A stretch of DNA of 64,000 bases from Pilatotrama ljubarskyi (lineage: Eukaryota > Basidiomycota > Agaricomycetes > Polyporales > Polyporaceae). A program made the position numbers and the translations under genes. The stretch lies in NCBI GenBank assembly GCA_022385805.1, contig MU277692.1:124001-188000 (forward strand). Direction: 5' to 3'. The first letter of the stretch is position 1, and each line of letters starts with the position of its first letter. The notes under the pieces are model-generated. The model was not told the origin of the DNA, searched no databases, and worked only from the letters and a program-made list of their open reading frames with translations. Below, one piece after another: positions 28,762-41,899 of this stretch.

Positions 28762-31604
28762 ATGCCTCGTGAAAACAGTTTCAGCGACTCGGAGGGACGC
28801 TCGCTCACTCCCGACCCAGGCGACGAATATCTGGCGGCTTCTCCTGTTTACGACGAACCAACCAGTACAGAAAGACTGCCGGGGACTCGCCCAGCACTTG
28901 ACAATGCGGACATACAGTCGTCGCCAGCACTCATCCGCACGTCTGAGCAACAGTCTCTTCGCTCGCGAGAGAAGGAGAAGTCTCCCATCACGTCTACCGT
29001 GCCGCCCCTACCTCAAGCTGATGTCAGGGGGCCATCCTCTATGACACCTGCCGAACGTTTCCGTTCGACCGTTCGCAAGGTCATGGCCATGCGGAAGACC
29101 TCTTCGTTTATGGTCCGCCGCGGGATCGGCGCTGAGCCAGGCGTGGACCCGCGCCGCGCGTCCGCCTACCTGAGCTATGGTCATATCCGCCAGCAGTGCC
29201 TCATAGAGGTCAACGACTACTCGACGATGCGCACTAGCTTCGGGCGGATGACGAACGCGGAGTTCGTCCGCCTCCTCGCAGACCCCAGCGCGAGCCGCAG
29301 GGAGCCGTGGGTCAAAGTACGGTGGATCAACGTGGGCGGGATAAGCTGGGACATCATCAGCGCGCTGGCTCTGAAATATGGTACGCATCTATGATTGTGG
29401 TTTTCAGTTCATCATCTTCTGGTTCGCATCTTGGGTCGCGGTTGAGCTGAATTGTGTTCCCAGATATGCATCCGCTTGCGCTCGAGGACGTGCTGCACCA
29501 GCGTGGCGACGCGCGCTCAAAGGCCGATTACTACCCGCAGCACCTCTTCCTGCGCGTGCTCTGTCACTCGCTGGCGAACAGTGATGACACCGGCGTGCCG
29601 ACCTTCTCGCACCTCCCGCGTTCCGAGTCGCCGATGAATATCGACAACGACGATGCGGACTCGGACTCGGAGTTCCAGTTCAGCAAGGTCGCGCCGGAGT
29701 CGACTGCGGCGGAGGTGGACGACGAGCGGACCGTGTACGGCAGCGCAAGCGCGTCGCGGTACTCCACCAAGCGCAGCGGGACGCTCCGCCAGCGGTTCGG
29801 GCGGCGGGACGTCGAGAGCGCGCCGTCGATGCCGAACCGGTTCGCGGGAATCGACGGGGACGACAAGGCCAACATGAACGCGCGTAATCGGAAGCTGCTC
29901 AAGGAGCTCAAGCGGGGCGACCGCGTGAACGTCAAGGTCGCGCCGATGTGCATATTCCTGTTCAGGGACGGGACCGTCATATCTATTCATAAAGGTGAGT
30001 GCATGCTATTTCAGGCGTGACGATTATGCTCGCTGAGCTCACTTCCACGATATGAATAGACAATACCCTCAACATGACTGCGCCGATCACTGAGCGGTTG
30101 CGTCAGCGTGATACCGGGTTGCGGACGACGGCAGACCCGTCGCTATTGGTGCAGTCTCTACTAGATCTTGGTCAGTCGTCACGCCGGTGCCGCTCGAAGC
30201 GAGTGTGCTGATTGACGGGCCTGGGGCAACAGTTGTCGACCAAGTCTTGGAAGTCGTCGATGAGTACCAGAGTCGGATCCTGAAGATCGAGCAGGCGGTG
30301 CTGCTGAAGCCGAGCATGAAGACTGTCCGCCGCTGTGAGTGCTGCTTGCATGAAATGATCACGGGGATGTCGGTTCACGTCCGCCGGGTGATTCGCAGTG
30401 CATATCCTCCAAGGAGACCTTATCCTGCATAAGCGGACGTTGGAGCCAATCAAGACCGTTATCTACGGCCTGCGGAGGTACGACGTGGACCGTGTGATTG
30501 CCCTCAAGCAAAATCCAGACCCGACTATGAAGGTAGAAGGGTACATGAGCCACAAGGCGAAGATTTACCTTGTACGTAGCGTTCTCTTTTCATCGTGCTC
30601 GGCGTTGACCTGGCGGCGTTCTCACTGTGCATGGATGCAATACGGGGTTCCCACCTTCTGGGCACGATCTGCCGAACGCTCTCGAACGCGTACAGGCCGA
30701 CGTCCACGACCACATGGAATACATCCTGACGAGCCTCGACATGATTGCTGGCATCACGGAGAACCTGATCAACTACACGTTCAACGTAAGTGCCCCCTTC
30801 TCCACCAGCCGCTACGCTCCTCCGGCTGTCAGCAATTGACGTCTTGTTCGACTCACTCACCCATCGTTCTGCAGATGGTCTCGTACGAGATGAACGAGAC
30901 GATGTGAGTTCCAGCTCGCCTAGGCCGTGCTATCCGTCCCCAAGTCTCGGCTCCCTCTTTTCCCTTCTCGTCGTCCCCGTCCCGCTCTCGCGGCTCGGCG
31001 ACTTGACCCGAGAGAGGCAGCGGAAATACCAATGGCTGCATCGCGCACGCTGCAGGGGTGCGCGGCGCGCGGCGTGTCGTGTGTACGCGAAGTCGAGAAG
31101 TCCAGCGGCTAACGGTCGGCACTCCTCTCTAGGCGCCGGCTCACGCTCGCCACAATCATCTTCATGCCGTTGACGCTGCTCACGGGGTACTTCGTACGTA
31201 TCTTCCTTTGGTGCGCTCCCAGGGGCTCATCGATGGCGGGCCTCTGCCCCAATCGTGCGCTGACCGTTGCCGCGGCCGCTGCTGCTATCAGGGTATGAAC
31301 TTCGCCCGGATGGACTCTGTCCAGTTGCATAGCGATGCATTGTGAGTGCATGTTGTTTATCAGCACGCGCGCGGCATGTACTGACCGTCACGGACACAGG
31401 TTCTGGGAGATCGCGATCCCTGTGATGGTCGTGGTCATCGTGCTCTTCATGTACAACGATTTTAAGGGCATGGCGCACTACCTGAGCAAGAGGATGAGAG
31501 GCCACCGCATAAAGAAGGTACGTCCCCTTGATCTCCTCTTCGCGCAAGCATCACGGTGACTGACGCTGCACGATCGATCGCTGTAGGCCTATAAACGCGT
31601 CTAA
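28762..31604 (+). CDS. CorA-type magnesium transporter (Alr1/Mnr2-like)
   Basis: Divalent cation channel of the CorA/MRS2/ALR superfamily. The start is ATG 28762 (AACATGCC; MPRENSFSD). Eleven exons joined by GT-AG introns (58-124 nt, one of 229 nt at 30904-31132) give 633 residues. A disordered N-terminus of ~110 residues is followed by the CorA soluble domain (INVGGISWDIISALALKY, DMHPLALEDVLHQRGDARSK, PQHLFLRVLCHSL). A variable acidic/Ser insert comes next, then the long stalk helix (VVDEYQSRILKIEQAVLLKP, HMEYILTSLDMIAGITENLI). TM1 is TLATIIFMPLTLLTGYFGMN with the signature GMN at its end, rebuilt across the intron 31194-31291. TM2 is FWEIAIPVMVVVIVLFMY. The C-terminus is Lys/Arg-rich. Plasma membrane or vacuole location is not decided. 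Confidence 0.9.
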
Positions 31605-32689
31605 GCGTCCTGCGTGCCGTCTATCATCTATCGCCATTGGTGTGAGGTCCTTGGACATGTCGCTGTGCGTGCTGTTCTTTCTTCTTTCCTAGGGTATTCG
31701 GTCGGAATCAGTTCGCGAAATCACCTGGAGAACTCACCCTCGCTATTTGCATACACGTACCACTTACCTGTACTCACCTGTTAGACTGGGCTAGCGCCGG
31801 CAGCCGCTGTGCTTCTTGCTCTTCGTCGTTCATGACCGTCGCTGTTAGATCTATGCACTCATCGTCGTTGTCCATGTCTTGATTGTTAGCCGTCACGCTC
31901 CTTGCTCTGTACCATATACCATCGCGGACTATCTCTAGCATCTTGTTAATCTATACCTGTTCCTTTGCTTGGAAGATCCGAGGGCTGCCCGCGCCCCCGA
32001 CGACTGAGTGCACCGGCCTTCTCCCAATTAGGCGAGTTCTGCGAACGCGGTGCGAGCCCCCGGTCCTCCAGCGGGTGAGGCACAGAAGCGGGAAGGATCA
32101 CGAAGCTCGCCAGGAGGCATACAGGCCGGCAAGATCTGGGGGGAGTCTCTGCGATCAGAACCCCTCGACTTGAGAGCGCGGCGGACTCGCACGGGCATAT
32201 GGCATACGCTGTCCCTCGCTTGCACGAAAGGAAACCGCATTGCGAACGCACGCGCACGCTCCGCCGGAGCCCGCCGCGGATGGCCATTGCGCTGCCCTTC
32301 TCAGTTGAAGGCTGAGATCGATTGGGTCGCACACTGGCAGAAGCTGCGAAGACCTGCCGCGACCCCGGGCCTCTCGGGCTCGCCCATATAGGCTCAGAAG
32401 CGTACAAACTCGGATAGATCGGAACGCTCGACGTAGGTTCTATAAGGATGGTACAGCGGCGACTGAGTCGTCGGCGATAATACGTACAGCGGAAAGCGTT
32501 GTGGGGTGATGACAGGGGGGTAGCGAGAAAGCGATGCGAGTGCGATAGGAGAGCGAGAAGGTGGCCGCCTCGCCCAAACCCTCCCTGAACGGGTTATGCG
32601 CTCGTCGAGAGTGGGCTGCAACGAGGAAGCGTCACGGCGTCCTGTGAAGTGAGATGCCTACTTGACAGCTTCGCCGGGATAGACATAGA
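31605..32689. other. Convergent intergenic region
   Basis: No gene is supported between the 3' ends of the Mg2+ transporter and the P450. Short open frames on both strands overlap each other and carry no motif. Confidence 0.5.
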
Positions 32690-34987
32690 CTAGAGGTAAG
32701 GTTTCTCCAAAGGAACCAGGACGAGGGTGCCCTTCGGCGGCTGGGTGACCTGCAGCGCACGGAGATTCGCATGAACGATATGAGCGGCGGTGCCTGGATG
32801 TGGCAATCTGACGCACCGTGTTCAGGGGGTCTGTCACCTCGAACTTGCCCTCGAGCAGCGTGGGCGTCGCACGGGCAATGAGCGAGAAGACGATGAGTTT
32901 GATCTCTGCCGTGCAGGAGAGTGTTAACGGCGACATAATCCTGATGTTCGGAGCAACTCACCGTTTATCGCGAGCACGCGGCCGGGGCAGGCGAAGCGTC
33001 CCAGTCCAAAGACGATGTGGGCGGGGCCCGTCATCACCGCCTCCTTGTTCTGCTCCGCCCACTGGAACCCGTTGAATTCGCGCGATTGGTCACCGAAGAC
33101 CTCTGGATTCTCGTGCACCGTCGTTGACATCGGGGTGACGAAATGCCCTGTGAAGTGTTGATGAGCCCACTGCGCCATGGACCGATGCCAAGGCTCTCGG
33201 ATGGACAGTACTCGGAGAAGCGGAGGCCCGTGCGTAGTCAATAGATTGGGGTACAACGCACCTTTGGGTATGATCACATTGCCCAGGGGCACGTCGCAGG
33301 TGGTGTACCGCATGGTGGAGATGGTGTCTCCCTTCAGTCGCATCACCTCCCGAATGAACGAATCGAGCAGGCGAGCCTCACGAAGAGACGCAGCAGTGAG
33401 GCGCAAGGCGCCGGTCTCATCTTCTTCGAGGACACGTGAGAGCTCCTCGCGGAGCGGGCCGAGGTACTCTGGGCGCACCGCGAGCTGGTAAAGAACCCAC
33501 TGCGAGACGACGGTACTGCGTATCCGATATAGTCGGTTAGGATCAACTCCGTGATTACAAGTGAGGAACCCACGTCGTGTGAACCGCAGCGAAGATCAGA
33601 CTACGAAGAACGCTTCAGCGGAGACAGGTCTGATCTGAGGGTAGGACTCACCAGAGTAACAGGATAGCAATGTAAAGCCGCCGGAAGACTCCGATTCTTC
33701 TGCCGTCCTGCGGCGTGTATGTCTTCACAATAAGATATAGGACATTTCTCGGCTGAAAACGGGTGCAATAGGTAAGCGGTGAGCAGGGCACGACGCCACA
33801 AAGGTACCTCGTCCTCTGGCGAGAGGTTCCCAGATGCGGCCATCTTCTGGTAGCGATCGATATCCTTCCAGACCTTGGGGCCATACGTGCGCAAGAAGCC
33901 GAAGGGAATGCTGACGAGCATGACTTTGATCCTGCATCAAAGAAGTCAAACGTCTATCGGAGAAAGAACGCTGGGAACCCACTCACCAAGTGTACACGAT
34001 CCAAAGCATTGGGAGGTACTTCCCAATGAGGGAGAAGTTCTGGTACTGGCCGGTGAGTTCCGCCATGCCGTTCGATACGTCCTCAACGACCTCTAGGTTG
34101 CGGTGCGTAACATATTCCTGCGGATAGCGATGCGTCGGTTAGAGGATAGCAAAGGCACCGAGCGAGTCATAGCGCAGTACCTGACCAAACAGCAAAATCA
34201 ACGTAGTCTCGGCAATGGTCCCCTTGAAGTGGTCGAAGCAGCTGGGATGATTCCCGGTCTTGATCCCTTCGGCAGCCAGGTCGACAAAGTCCTTCGCATC
34301 TCTCTGGAACAAGGGCCAGACTGGCACGGTACCGCTGTCGTTACCCACGGGCCGGAGATTTTAGTAGATAGAAGACCTACTTCTGTACACGATCTCATCG
34401 ATGCGGGCCACAATACCGTCCCTGACGAAGTCCTGCAGGTCTCGGAAAAGCGTTCCCTCCGTGAGCGCCATGATTGGTTGCAGGTTCATGATCTGGGGAG
34501 ATGGCAGCGTGAGAGAAGCATACCTGAAGCCATAGAAACAGACGTACCGCTGCGGAGCCCTGCTCAAAGCTGAAGAGACGATCACAGGTGAGCACGTATC
34601 GAGCATATTCCTGGTTCACGATGTATTCGAGCTGCGTGATAGTCAAAAACGCTGGAGCATATGGCATCTTCATAGGACGTACGTTGCCCTTCCGCCGCAC
34701 ACCAATGACTGGTCCATAGTTCGCAAGTGCTTCGCCGTAGGCCTCGCGTGGCCTGTTGAAGATGTCCTCGGGCTAGTTATGTGAGCAAGAAGATGAGCGA
34801 CAAGGGTCTCCGCTCGCACCGGTATGTCTACAATGGGAGGGAGACGGTCCTTCGGAATCTGAGATGAATAGTACTCAGACGAAGAATAAGATCGTCTTCG
34901 TGCAAAAAACAGCACCTTGGGATGCCTAGCATACCAGGTATAGGATGCCAGGAGGAGAGATGCAGCGAGAAGATAAGGGTGCTCCAT
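32690..34987 (-). CDS. Cytochrome P450 monooxygenase
   Basis: Thirteen exons (12 short GT-AG introns, all phase-consistent) run from ATG 34987 to TAG 32690-32692. Residues 1-20 form an N-terminal membrane anchor (LLAASLLLASYTWYA). Landmarks in order: IFNRPREAYGEALANYGPVI, EYIVNQEYARYVLT, NFSLIGKYLPM, the I-helix FAAVHTTTVVSQW (A-x-x-x-T), the ExxR helix with SFIREVMRLKGD, the meander, and the heme loop IVFGLGRFACPGR with the axial Cys, followed by VLAINEIKL. This is a complete microsomal P450, close in style to polypore multi-copy families; I cannot assign the CYP family by eye. It is a lone P450 with no terpene or polyketide synthase nearby, so detoxification or an unclustered pathway is more likely than a gene cluster. 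Confidence 0.9.
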
Positions 34988-37519
34988 GGGGGAGTGCAGT
35001 GGGGCTTTCCTATCCAGAAGACCGCCTTTTTACATGGTTCCGCAAAGCGATTTCATGCGCCGCTGGACCTTTTCGCCCATGTGCTTGGGAATATTTCGTC
35101 TGGAAACAGAAAGCAGCGGCAACGCAGCCTTCTGACGGGCGTTGCTGGTGCGCGCTGTCCTTTCGAGGTAATGGGAAAGACTTCCGAGAACCGACGCCGG
35201 TCTAGCCAGAAGCGCCCCATATCGACACGATGGGTCCGCCGCGTGTGAGCCCAACGCTTTCTGATACCGCGGAGTAAGAAGATGCACTCGGGAGAACGCC
35301 TTCACAACTCCGCAGGGTTCTCCGGCAGTGAGGGTACGGGTGCGCCTGCATCCTTCTTCTCTATTGACTCCGTGGTGTATTATCGCGTGTTACAGTATAG
35401 TGCCCTGTCTTTGTGGCCGTAGCCGTCAATAGCGGCTCAACACAAGGAGGATGTGCTACGATACTCACCGTTGCATATCAGTGCTGGGTCACCGCTTGCG
35501 AAGTCTATAGTGCGCGTATGATCCCAGCACTGTATTCGATGCTTGATGGGTTGCCACAAAAGGACCTTAGTATTGGGCTCGTACACGAGGAAACTCCGCT
35601 TGTCCGGGTGTGCGTATGGAGCTCCCATACCACCAATTATCGGGGGCATATCGCCTAGTAAGAAATGTAAGAGAACAAGGGAAGAGTCGACTGCGTTGGC
35701 TCTGCTACTACTACTGAGATACGTTGCCCGAAAGAGAGATGCCGGCAACGCCCGGTGACTACCACAGCGCTTTCTGAGCGCTTGCTCGGGTGAGATCTTG
35801 GCCGCAGAGAGAAATTCCCCCAGGCTCCACATCCCAGTATTCCCTTCTCCGCCATTGATCCTCCTCTCGGAAAATTACAACCGTACCAGGGTTGAAATGT
35901 AGTGAGCAGATGCATCCGGAGTGTGGACCCCTTGGCGCATGCCAGGCAGCTGAATGGAAATATATGCGCCGCGTGGCATCTGCAGGTTGGCCGCATACTA
36001 GATGCCCCGATATCCATCACATGGCCGCACCGTTGTCTGGAAGGAAAATGACTTACGACAGTAGAGGCTAGCGAGGTGCGGTAGCTCCAGCATTGGTACG
36101 ATAGGCAAAGAGGAGCTTCTGGATCGAGTCAAGACTTCAACATCCGCAGACATCCGCAGGGATGCGTTTCGAGTCAACGTCAGGGATGGCAGGACTCACG
36201 ACATGCAAACAGACTAACACCAGTGGCGGGCGTCCACAACGAATTGTCATTGCACCGAGCGCCCTTGTTTGCCACCTCTTCTCGAAGGTCAGATTCTAGT
36301 GATGTCAGGGTGAGTAGGAACTTCAGCAGACAGTGGGCGTTGGCTTCCCCAGTGAGGATGCTGACTTGAACTCGGGCACGGACTAGGAGCGCTCGATATC
36401 GGCCTGCATCCCGTTTCTCCTAGGCAGACGTTCCGATGATAGGTAGCCCTGCGGACACTTCTGAGAAAATCTTGAGTGTCGTAACAGGCGTCTAGTGCTT
36501 CGGGTTCCCCAAGTCTGTGAAATCGCGCCGACGGCGCTGTGAACAGGACCATGATGTTCTTGCGACAGAGGGCAGTTCCCGGCGTTCACTGAGTTGGCTA
36601 CCGCCACTTATCATCTTGTACCTCGGGAACCGCTCCGCCGCGCGCCGCACTGGTGGACAACTCGTTTAAGGCCAGGTTCGATGAAGATGAATAAGGTCTC
36701 TACTAGCATCGGTCATTGGGCTCCTGCCTAGCGAGGCGATGACTCACCAGCATTTGACATTCTCTCGGGTAAGCGCTTTGACGCCGAGAGAGCTGGCGGG
36801 CATACGGTGCCGCCAAACCACGTCCGATCGCAATCGTTCGTGTCCGTGGAGGTTGCCCAGCATTCCATGGTGGCACTGTCTATGACGCCTGACGTCCGGA
36901 TGTTGATACTGTAATTTCTGGACGGGGTGAGGATTGGGAGGTGACGGAGTGATGAAACCCACCCAGGTGAGTACGCTTTCCGGTTGACTGACGGATAGGA
37001 CGCTCTAAGGAGCGCCACCCCTGCTGGCAGTGCCATTGACGCGTTATCCAGTTCAGCTATGTATGCAACACAGACGCTGCGCACGCGAGCGGCGGTACGC
37101 CAACAAGACAACGGTCTTCCACGGCCAGCCTGGGCACGCCGGTGTTCCGATCATGCAAGTGTTAACAGGAAGCGAGCCATTGACCGCCGTTCACTTTAGG
37201 GTGCTCGTACTACCCCGGTTCGCTTGGGAACGTGGTGTAATACTGCTCCAACCGCGTCTTCGGAGATCAGGTTTGGTCGCTGGGACTGCTTGATACCCTT
37301 GGTCCTTGCATTCAGCGGCGTGATCCATATCTTGTAATCACGCACTTGCTCGTTCGTCCTCTTCCACCGGCAGGAACTTGAGTGTCGTCGCGCTTGAGGC
37401 AGTCTGCACATCAGTTCGAGCACAATCAGTAGCAGAATACATATTATGGTACATTCCCATGAGTCACATAGATATATCGAGCGGTGTGAGGCATACTTGT
37501 CACTTCCGTGCTTGACCGG
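34988..37519. other. Gene-free 2.5-kb stretch between P450 and RNA polymerase genes
   Basis: No gene could be modelled. The minus strand is open for 127 codons at 37111-36728 (a run reading SRNYSINIRTSGVIDSATM) and a shorter piece lies at 36552-36289. Neither is recognised and no spliced product makes sense. This could be a decayed gene or plain intergenic DNA. Confidence 0.4.
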
Positions 37520-40500
37520 TCAAGACATCCCGAGCCTACTCTGCTCGAGAACCCTCACCGCGGACGCTGAGATTGACATAGAATCCGCGAAGCGCCCGGT
37601 CATGGCCACGGAGCCTTGAGTGGTGGCCTTGATGCGGCAGAGGGCCTGGAAAGCCATGCGCCACGCAAAGTTAGGCTTCTCAGAATATGCCCACGATGCC
37701 TTGATGGCGTCGACGTCTCCTACGAGCGCGAGGATGGAATCGGGAGCGATGTTAGGGCCACTGGCGAACGACTGCGCGAGTTCCTTCCACTTGTTCCGCT
37801 TCTCCGTGGCATTGGAGGATCCGGCGCGGCGCCTGCTAGTGCGGGAGGATCGCGACGGCGTGCGAGCACTCGACTGAGACTCACTTGTGAGGCTCTGCCA
37901 GCGCTTGATGTGTGTGTCAACATGTGCACGTATCAGCGCGAGGTCATGCTTCAGCAGAGGGTCGTTGACCAGGCGCCGGACGTTATGGTACGGGAGTAGT
38001 AGATCCGGGTCGTTGGCTTCGCTGGATGCAGCCGACTTCCTGAGGGCCTCGTAGCGTGAGAGATGGTCATCCCGCAGTCTCTTTCCCCTGACCAGGAGCT
38101 CATCTAGGACGAAGGGACCCAGCTGAGCCGGCCGCTTGAGGGGAACGACGTTGGTTGGTAGCACGAGTCCGTCGGCACCAGTCGATGTCTGGAGGCACTC
38201 TGGTCGCTGCTTGTCATATTGACGTTTGTCGGTCCTGTACACTTGCTCCTTGACCCGAAGCCCAGTCTTGCGAGAGTCGAGGATGGTATTGAACCTGTAA
38301 GTGTCGGTCACAGTTAGTGAGGCTTTACGAGAGAGCGAGCAAGCACTTACATGAAGGCAATGCGGACCGTCTGGAGTGCATTATACCCATGCACGTACGC
38401 GGCGTTCTCGTGGAAGGCTGAGTAGGCACCGATGGGAGGAAGAGAGACGTCCGATAGCAACGCATGCTGCAGCTTCACCCGGCGAGCATCTGGATCGGCT
38501 GCCATGCGAGACATCTGCGCCGCGACTTCTGTGACCTGCTCGATCTTGCCCTGGTCTTCGAAGTTGTCTTTCAGGAACCCCTCCGGCGGCTGCGACAAAG
38601 GCGAGTTCCTGAACGTCTCGACGAGTCTCGGGTCGTAGATGCACACACAGACATCTGTCTGGCTGTCAGACAGAAGCGTGGGAGGCTTGCGGGCCTGCTC
38701 TCACCTCCATCATAATCTGCAGAGCGATACGCGTGAGAAAATGTACAAACGCCTACTATCCCAAGTCTACTGACCTCCTCCAGCAAGCATGCTCGCGAAC
38801 GAGCAGGGACCCTTTGTCGGAAGCACAATAACGTCCACGTAGTCAGCGAGAGATTCGTGCTGTACGGCGCGGACCTGGAGCGGAGGAAGAACAACGTAAG
38901 TCGACTCGGCGTATTTGAAGGGAGAAGGTAGAAGTGACCTTCTGCACGTCCGAAGGCAAGCGGTTGGGGTTGCGATATATCTGAAGAGAATATCGATAAT
39001 GAAGGACTTATTCGAGCCGCAACGCAAGGTGCACATACAAGAACGTCGCCTAGTAGGATGTTGGGGTGAAGGTCTTCCAAGGGAGGTTTGAGGTCCTTGG
39101 TAGACTTGAAGTGGATTTCACCTTCCTTCAGAACTCCATACGGATCTACAACGTGTATGAGATACGCACGAGTCAATCGCAGAGCTGGCAAGAACACACC
39201 AGGGACAATGAACGCCTCCGCTGAGAGCGGGACGGAAACGTGGAAGTCGCGGATGACGTCCTCGATCACTTTGCTCGTGATCTTCTTGAGCTTCTCGTAC
39301 AAGAGCGGGAGCCTGAGAGGATTGAAGCCCGCCTGGAGCAGATCTAGCACGACGCCGTGGAGCGTGAGCGGCTCCCCGGTGAACTTGTCTCTCAGCGACT
39401 GAGCCACGGCGCCTGCCTGTTCGAGCTCGGCGAGTAAGGCAGCGCTCTCGTCATCGCCAAGCAGCACATCCTCAGCAGCAGCAGCATCCAGGAGGTCCTG
39501 AAGAGGATCGGACGGCTCGTCCGACGGAAAGTCGTCATCTTCCCGTATGCGACCCGATAATCCGAGAGCCCGCGATGCGCCGAGCGCATACTGCTGAATG
39601 CGCGCCGCGGAGACGTGGCCGATCCTGTTGATTGTCGCCCACAGGAGCTGCATATCCTGGGGCCGGGTCCATTGCGTCAGCGCCTGGACCTGCTCGTCCA
39701 GCGTCTCTTTCATCAGCTCGACGAACACCTCCGTGGGGACCCCGTTGTGCGACAGGTTGAGGATGGTTAGGCGGGAGAGTCGGCTCGGCAGCGTGACGCG
39801 GGGCGGGGCTAGAAGGTCAAAGATGCGATGGGCGGGATGGAGGTTGCTGAAGTCGAGGTTGATCTTGCGTTGAGACTCCCGGATCCAGATCTTCGGAGCC
39901 GCAAAGGGGTTACGCTCGCGAGGATGTAGCATCCAGAGGCCTTTGGCTCCAGCGATACGGCCTTGCACAGCGGTCGGCCTGGCCGAATAGCCCATGCGTC
40001 TGCCGATCTCGCTGAGCGCGGCGCCGTTCATGAAGCCACATCCATCAGTGTAGATGTGCTCCGCAGACCGTTTCCCAGTTGTCCCGGGCACGACTGCGAG
40101 ACCACATAAGGATATAAGCAGGTACAGGTACTAAGCATGGATGCGACGCACAATCGTCATTGATGTTGAACATTTTGTCGATTTCGAACTGCAACGCAGG
40201 GACAGAGATGGATAGCCCCAGGTCGAAGCGAGTCGCCCACTTCGAAACGGCCTGCACGATGCTCATGAAGCCATAGCGAGACGCAACGCAGACAGCGACG
40301 CACCTGCTTGCCATTCTTGTCCATCGGGTTGTGCCAGGCGACGAACTCCTCCAACGACATCCGCTGGTTATCGCCCGGGGTGCGGCCGGCGCGCTCGTAG
40401 TCCTCGTTCGTCTCCATCAAGAATACCTTCCCGTCCTTCGCCCCGAAGGCGACGAACACGCGCCCGCAGAGCACGAACTTCTGGGTGAAGAACTTGCGAA

Positions 40501-41899
40501 GATCGTCGCCCCCAGTGTTGCGCATCTCGCGAGGGATCGAGACTTGCAAGATGCGACGCGAGCCGAGGAAGCGCGCGAAGCGGTTCGACTTGCGCATCTC
40601 CATGGGCGCGAGGACGAGAAGGAGCGAGCCATGTTCCTCCTCGAGGCGGGCGACTTGCTGGATCTTGCCACCGTACCAGTCCTCGGTCTCTTCCCACTCT
40701 CCTTGCAGGCCCAATCCGCGGAGTCGCCCCTCGCAGATAGCGAGCTCTTCACGGTCGAGCTCTGCCCTGCAGCAGATGTCAGTTCAGAGTCCCAGAAAAG
40801 AGCTGATCTGAGTACCAGAGCTGCAGGTCTGGCTGCAGTCCGCCAGCTGCCGACAAGCGCGGGAACACTTGGGCCACCTTCGCCGCGGAATCCTTGTTGT
40901 TCCCTCGAAGCCCTTCTAGACGAGCTCTCGTAACGTCACTCCAGGACAACCAGCCTCGGGAGACTCCGCGTGCCAGCTCGTACTGCACTCCCCATGGTAT
41001 GAATAGCTCATCCATAAGGGCCTGGACGTCGCTGGAGTGCGCTATGACTTGAAGGTTATCTGATGCCCCAGAGCCTGATTAAGCACAACAGCAGGCCGTC
41101 AGGTAGCCCTCTAGCACACGAAGCAGAGAGGACGCACCGAAGCCCATCGATTCTCTCAGAGACCGCCCGAGTCGGGTCATGATCGGTGTGGGCACCTGGA
41201 CTCGGTACGGCGTCGGAGAATCAGGCTGCGCAGTTCGATCAGGCTTCTGCGGGGTTGTCGGCGTCGACGATGCCAGAGCATCGTGGATGGCTCGGAGACG
41301 GGCCGGGGACGCCACGGACGACCTCGACGGTGTGCCCGGAATCGAACGCGCACCATCTCTCGACAGCTTGGGGAGTTTGTTTGAGGCGCCGCTGCCAGGA
41401 ACAATTGCACTCCAGGTGTTTTCGAACGGCAAGGTCCGCTTTCGTCCGGTGGTGCGATCGTAGGATGCGGAAGATCCCAAGGATGTCATTGACGAGTTTG
41501 AAGAGCGGCCCTGAGAGAAGATGAATGATTGTTCCTTCGACTGGGGGATAGAGCTGGAGGAGTCGCTCTCTGTGTCGAGTACTGCCAGGAATCAGCCATA
41601 TATTCACCACGCAGGGCTGGTAGTAAGGTATGAGTGGCACGTACATGCTTCCACTATATCGAAAGGAGTTCAGCATCGTCCTTGTAGGATCGCACAAAGA
41701 GCCTACCCATTGAGTCATCGTCATCATCGTCGCTTCCACTGTCCGCGGTATATCCTCCCCCGTCAGAGGTGGAGGCGGACTGTTGACGAGCAAATTCCGG
41801 GCGCTTGCCTTTCGCGGTAGCGCTGAGGCCGCCTTGCGACAAGCCTGTTGTTGGCACGGTCCGACCCCGCCCATTGTTTGCATCTTTCATACGGTGCAT
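37520..41899 (-). CDS. RNA-dependent RNA polymerase (RNAi/quelling type)
   Basis: Cell-encoded RdRP that makes double-stranded RNA for siRNA production (QDE-1/RDR family). Thirteen exons run from ATG 41899 to TGA 37520-37522, about 1,250 residues. The first ~190 residues are a disordered acidic and Ser/Pro-rich region. Conserved core blocks: YTDGCGFMNGAALSEIGRRM, AVQGRIAGAKGLWMLHP, HPNILLGDVL, VDVIVLPTKGP and the catalytic DYDGD, followed by CIYDPRLV. After FNTILDSRKTGL is a C-terminal helical domain. All three catalytic Asp are present. The DYDGD codons are spread over two splice junctions around a 12-nt exon (38705-38716). A second probable microexon of 9 nt lies at 41645-41653. Apart from the 12-nt exon the junctions are ordinary GT-AG. 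The gene appears intact. Confidence 0.9.
38705..38716 (-). other. 12-nt microexon carrying the RdRP catalytic motif
   Basis: The exon reads ATTATGATGGAG, between introns 38717-38774 (58 nt, GTCAGT to GCAG) and 38655-38704 (50 nt, GTGAGA to ACAG). Both junctions are phase 1, so G+AT gives the first Asp, TAT GAT GGA gives Tyr-Asp-Gly, and G+AT gives the last Asp. Skipping the exon would keep the frame but remove four of the five motif residues. Confidence 0.85.
41645..41653 (-). other. Probable 9-nt microexon near the RdRP N-terminus
   Basis: The nine bases TGGAAGCAT sit between a 53-nt intron (41654-41706, GTAGGC to ATAG) and a 63-nt intron (41582-41644, GTACGT to GCAG). Keeping or removing it both preserve phase (adds Val-Glu-Ala or gives a single 125-nt intron). 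The normal sizes of the two small introns favour the microexon. Confidence 0.55.

Noticed and set aside
32690..34987. A secondary-metabolite gene cluster around the P450
   Set aside because: No terpene, polyketide or peptide synthase, and no tailoring enzymes, lie beside the P450.
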